NCBI RefSeq assembly: GCF_003814875.1
Contig: NZ_RKQF01000001.1
Location: forward strand, 4,092,001 to 4,156,000
Direction of reading: 5' to 3'
DNA from: Streptomyces sp. Ag109_O5-1
GTDB taxonomy: Bacteria; Actinomycetota; Actinomycetes; Streptomycetales; Streptomycetaceae
Length of the DNA: 64,000 bases
Shown: positions 61,268 to 64,000 of the stretch, in pieces
Position numbering within the stretch: position 1 is the stretch's first letter
How the letters are laid out: each line of letters opens with the position of its first letter
Program-made: the position numbers and the translations under genes
The notes under the pieces: model-generated
Seen by the model: only the letters and a program-made list of their open reading frames with translations
Databases searched by the model: none
What the model was told of the DNA's origin: nothing

Positions 61268-61891
61268 CTACGACCTCTCCCGCACGGCGGCCTCCGTGAG
61301 CCTCCGCGCCGTCCGTACGGCGCTGGCGACCGCCTCGTCCGGCCCGAGCCCGCACAGATCGGTGAGCGTGAACAGCGCCTCCGCGCCGACGACCACGGCG
61401 AGGTCGCGCTTGAGCTGGGCGAACGCCTCGGGATCGGCCGCTGCGAGCGTGTCCTCCAGGGGGAGGAGTGCGTGGTCGATGAGCCCGAAACGGACCCCGG
61501 GGCGGTTGGTCACCGTCTCGGGCCGGGTGATGGTCGCCGAGATCATGGCGCGCACCGCTCCCTGGCGGGCGAGGATGCCGCGGAGCAGGAACTCGCAGGC
61601 GAAGGCGATGCGTTCGACGGGGTCGGCCGAGTCCGCGACCGGCGCGAGCGCCTCGGCGGGGGGTGGCCAGACGCCCGCCAGGGCCTCGCTGACCAGCGAG
61701 GGAAGATCGGGGAAGTAGCGGTAGGCGGTGGCCTCCGACACCAGGGCAGCCCGCGCGATCGCGGGCATGGTCACTTCGCCGCCGGTGCCGATGAGTTCGC
61801 GGGCGGCATCGACGATCGCGGTGCGCGTGCGCATCTTCTGGTTGCTGCGGCCGGTGCTCACGCCCGCACTGGTCCCGGTCTGTGTCGCCAT
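61268..61891 (-). CDS. TetR-family transcriptional regulator
   Basis: A 207-residue regulator. The helix-turn-helix is at residues ~22-68 (RTAIVDAARELIGTGGEVTMPAIA, then VSEATAYRYFPDLPSLV), followed by a helical effector domain. It is divergent from the cupin-hydrolase-MFS gene set across a 161-bp region containing a 22-bp palindrome and further repeats. Probably represses both directions. The short 3' spacer adjoins the decayed serine hydrolase. Confidence 0.92.
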   Translation of the reverse strand: MATQTGTSAGVSTGRSNQKMRTRTAIVDAARELIGTGGEVTMPAIARAALVSEATAYRYFPDLPSLVSEALAGVWPPPAEALAPVADSADPVERIAFACEFLLRGILARQGAVRAMISATITRPETVTNRPGVRFGLIDHALLPLEDTLAAADPEAFAQLKRDLAVVVGAEALFTLTDLCGLGPDEAVASAVRTARRLTEAAVRERS

Positions 61892-61963
61892 CGATGTGTC
61901 CCCGATCCTGCCCGTAAGTCCCGGGTCAGCTTATCACTGCCAACCCTCTTTATGAGAGTTCAC

Positions 61964-62020
61964 TTGCACGTTGAGGGTCAACCCTCTATTGTCCTCTTTC
62001 GTGAGAGCTCGCTCTCACGA
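61964..62020 (+). promoter_or_regulatory. Promoter and operator of the cupin operon
   Basis: TTGCAC (61964-61969) and TATTGT (61987-61992) are spaced by 17 bp. A perfect 9-bp inverted repeat TCGTGAGAG-CTCG-CTCTCACGA (61999-62020) follows, covering the expected start site. GAGGGT-CA-ACCCTC (61973-61986) lies inside the promoter, and CAACCCTCT occurs twice (61941, 61979). Likely binding sites of the divergent TetR. Confidence 0.65.
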
Positions 62021-62052
62021 GCGTTGAGCAACAAGGACCGAAGGAGAAAGCG

Positions 62053-62511
62053 ATGAACGACGTCTCCCTGGTAGGCCCGGACGACGGCGAGACCATCCAC
62101 CTGGGACCGACACGGATCCGCATCCTCGAAGACGGGAGCACCACCGGACACCGCCTCGGAATCGGCGAGATCACCATCGCCCCGCACACCGAGGGGCCAC
62201 CGCAGCACCGGCACGCCCAGCACGACGAGGGCTTCTACGTCGTCTCCGGCACCGTCCACTTCACCATCGGCCAGACCACCCACACCGCCCCGGCCGGCAC
62301 CCTCGCGATGATCCCGCCCGGCGCCCCGCACACCTTCGCCAACCTCGGCGACGAACCGGCGGTGATGCTCAACACCTTCACACCGGACCTGTACGTGCAG
62401 TACTTCCGCGACCTGCGCGACATGGTCGCCGGCGGCCGCGAGATGACCCCGGAGTCGACGATCGAGGTGATGAGCCGGTACGCCACAGTCCCGGCCACCG
62501 ACTTCGCGTAA
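62053..62511 (+). CDS. Cupin-domain protein
   Basis: A 152-residue single cupin. Motif 1 is PPQHRHAQHDEGFYVVSG (metal ligands His, His, Glu) and motif 2 is PPGAPHTFANLGDEP (fourth His). It could be a small dioxygenase, isomerase or sensor; no family assignment possible. GGAG upstream of the ATG is clear. First gene of a set with an alpha/beta hydrolase (47-bp gap) and an MFS exporter. Confidence 0.88.
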   Translation: MNDVSLVGPDDGETIHLGPTRIRILEDGSTTGHRLGIGEITIAPHTEGPPQHRHAQHDEGFYVVSGTVHFTIGQTTHTAPAGTLAMIPPGAPHTFANLGDEPAVMLNTFTPDLYVQYFRDLRDMVAGGREMTPESTIEVMSRYATVPATDFA

Positions 62512-62558
62512 CGCCCACCCACCCCCCGTACAGAACCGCCTACTCGAGGAGTACCTCC

Positions 62559-63380
62559 ATGACCGTCACCACCACCCACACCCTCTCCCTCGCCCAGGGC
62601 GACGTCGACCTCACCGTCGAAATCCAGGGCAGGTCACAGGGCGAGGGACACCCCTTCCTGCTCCTGCACGGCGGCGGCGGCCCCCAGACGGTCGCCCCCT
62701 TCGCCGGGCTCCTCGCCGAGCAGCGGCCTGCCAGCATCATCACCCCGCTCCACCCCGGCTTCGGCGGCACCGTCCGCCCCGCCTGGCTGACGGACGTCCC
62801 CGCCCTCGCCCAGCTCTACGCACAACTGCTCGACACCCTCGGCCTGGAGGACGTCACCGTCGTCGGCAACTCGATCGGCGGCTGGATCGCCGCCGAACTG
62901 GCCGTACTCGGCAGCGACCGGATCAGCAGCGTCGTCCTCGTCAACGCCGTGGGCATCCAGGTCCCCGGCCACCCCGTCGCGGACACCTTCCCCCTTTCCC
63001 CCGTCGAACTGGCCCAGCTCTCCTTCCACGACCCCTCGAAGTTCCGCTTCGACCCCAGCGCGCTCTCCGACGCCCAGCGCGCGGTCATGGCCGCCAACCG
63101 GGCCGCGCTGGAGGTCTACTCCGGCCCGCACGCCATGGCCGACCCGACCCTGCTCGAGCGTCTGGCCAAGGTCACCCACCCGACGCTTGTCGCCTGGGGC
63201 GAGAGTGACCAGGTCGTCGACGCCGACTACGGCCGGGCCTGGGCGGCCGCCATCCCGGGCGCCCGGTTCGAGCTGCTGCCCGGCACCGGTCACATGCCGC
63301 AGGTCGAGACGCCGGCCGAATTCCTGCCCGTGCTCTGGGACTTCGCGGACGCGCACGCCACCAACCGCCCGACCCGCTGA
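62559..63380 (+). CDS. Alpha/beta hydrolase
   Basis: A 273-residue cytosolic hydrolase. Oxyanion hole HGGGGPQTVAPFAG, nucleophile elbow VVGNSIGGWIAAELA (Ser), acid region LVAWGESDQVVDADYG and His in GTGHMPQVETP. Fold and length fit the esterase / C-C-bond-hydrolase group; substrate unknown. It lies between the cupin and MFS genes, 13 bp before the latter, in a probable detoxification or catabolic operon under TetR control. Confidence 0.9.
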   Translation: MTVTTTHTLSLAQGDVDLTVEIQGRSQGEGHPFLLLHGGGGPQTVAPFAGLLAEQRPASIITPLHPGFGGTVRPAWLTDVPALAQLYAQLLDTLGLEDVTVVGNSIGGWIAAELAVLGSDRISSVVLVNAVGIQVPGHPVADTFPLSPVELAQLSFHDPSKFRFDPSALSDAQRAVMAANRAALEVYSGPHAMADPTLLERLAKVTHPTLVAWGESDQVVDADYGRAWAAAIPGARFELLPGTGHMPQVETPAEFLPVLWDFADAHATNRPTR

Positions 63381-63393
63381 ACGGGAGCAGGTC

Positions 63394-64000
63394 ATGTCCG
63401 AACCCGGGGGCAGACGGCAGAAGTTGCTCGTCCTGACCATCTGCTGCATGAGCGTCCTGCTGGTCAGCCTCGACGCCACCATCCTCAACGTCGCGCTGCC
63501 CTCGATGCAGGACGACCTCGACTCCCCGGTCTCCGGCCTGCAATGGACCCTCGACGCCTACACCATCGTGCTCGCCTCGTTCCTGACGCTGGCCGGCTCC
63601 ACGGCCGACCGCGTCGGACGGCGGCGCATCTTCCAGCTCGGCCTGGCGTTGTTCACCGCCGGGTCCGCGCTGTGCAGCCTGGCTCCGACACTCGAGTGGC
63701 TGGTGGCCTTCCGGACGGTGCAGGCGCTCGGCGGCTGCATGCTCACCCCGGTCGCGATGGCCATCCTCGCCAACACCTTCACCGAGCCGCGGGAGCGGGC
63801 ACGGGCCATCGGCGTGTGGGGCGGGGTGGTCGGGATCAGCATGGCGGCGGGACCGATCCTCGGCGGCCTCCTGGTCCAGACGGCGGGCTGGCGCTCGGTC
63901 TTCTGGCTGAACATCCCGATCGGCCTGGCGGCCCTCGCGCTCACCGTGCGATACGTCCCCGAGTCCCGCGCCCCCCGGGCCCGCCGGCCCGACCCGGTGG
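63394..64000 (+). CDS. DHA2-type MFS exporter, N-terminal part (runs off window)
   Basis: The frame opens at ATG 63394 and is still open at the window end, about 202 residues of an expected ~480-500. TM1 is LVLTICCMSVLLVSLDATIL with the NVALPSM motif, followed by GSTADRVGRRRIFQLGLALF (motif A) and GWRSVFWLNIPIGL, all typical of 14-TM drug:H+ antiporters of the EmrB/QacA group. Likely exports the inducer of the adjacent TetR system. Confidence 0.93.
   Translation, partial: MSEPGGRRQKLLVLTICCMSVLLVSLDATILNVALPSMQDDLDSPVSGLQWTLDAYTIVLASFLTLAGSTADRVGRRRIFQLGLALFTAGSALCSLAPTLEWLVAFRTVQALGGCMLTPVAMAILANTFTEPRERARAIGVWGGVVGISMAAGPILGGLLVQTAGWRSVFWLNIPIGLAALALTVRYVPESRAPRARRPDPV

Overview
This window is from a high-GC actinomycete, almost certainly a Streptomyces chromosome. 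The evidence is very strong codon-position GC bias, neighbouring scy and filP polar cytoskeleton genes, a DasR-type chitinase promoter, NucS instead of MutS/MutL, and GTG/TTG starts. From memory, gene order from meaB to the tRNA-Arg matches the conserved core block numbered about SCO5400 down to SCO5351 in S. coelicolor. That is recall, not a computed comparison.

Region 1 (1-9.8 kb): the tail of a MarR regulator, an MFS exporter, and propionate/acetoacetyl-CoA genes (meaB, thiolase, methylmalonyl-CoA epimerase), then scy and filP. Region 2 (10-24.4 kb): two tandem paralogous ABC-2 exporters, a small zinc-type protein, an LLM flavin oxidoreductase, the SCO5389-family/nucS divergent pair, a frameshifted MFS remnant, a membrane-anchored STAND-like ATPase with an aberrant P-loop, a STAS protein, 3-hydroxybutyryl-CoA dehydrogenase, and a TetR-controlled DrrAB-like exporter. 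Region 3 (24.4-30.4 kb): cobalamin adenosyltransferase, a two-component system followed by a secreted protein and a lipoprotein in overlapping frames, and a secreted CBM2-FnIII-GH18 chitinase whose promoter carries two perfect 12-bp direct repeats.

Region 4 (30.4-58.3 kb) is almost entirely on the minus strand. Read in the direction of transcription it runs: stand-alone receiver, nrtL, lysA, hom, thrC, thrB, rho, a secreted trypsin-like protease with FG-GAP repeats, an LCP protein, rpmE, prfA, prmC, a Sua5-type tRNA-modification enzyme, a low-molecular-weight phosphatase-like protein lacking its nucleophilic Cys, a divergent SHMT, a WecA-like transferase, atpI, atpBEFHAGDC and a DUF2550 protein. 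The atp operon ends at a perfect 19-bp hairpin.

Region 5 (58.3-64 kb) starts at tRNA-Arg(CCG), a typical integration site. It holds decayed fragments (SDR C-terminus, serine hydrolase C-terminus) mixed with regulator/hydrolase pairs and a TetR / cupin-hydrolase-MFS cluster cut by the window end. It reads as an accessory zone.

No CRISPR array, rRNA, intact insertion sequence or known riboswitch was seen. No clearly new multi-gene system was identified. The best leads are the membrane-anchored ATPase with Arg in its Walker A, the Cys-to-Ser phosphatase homologue, the divergent SHMT, the tandem-repeat region before thrB and several palindromic operator candidates.
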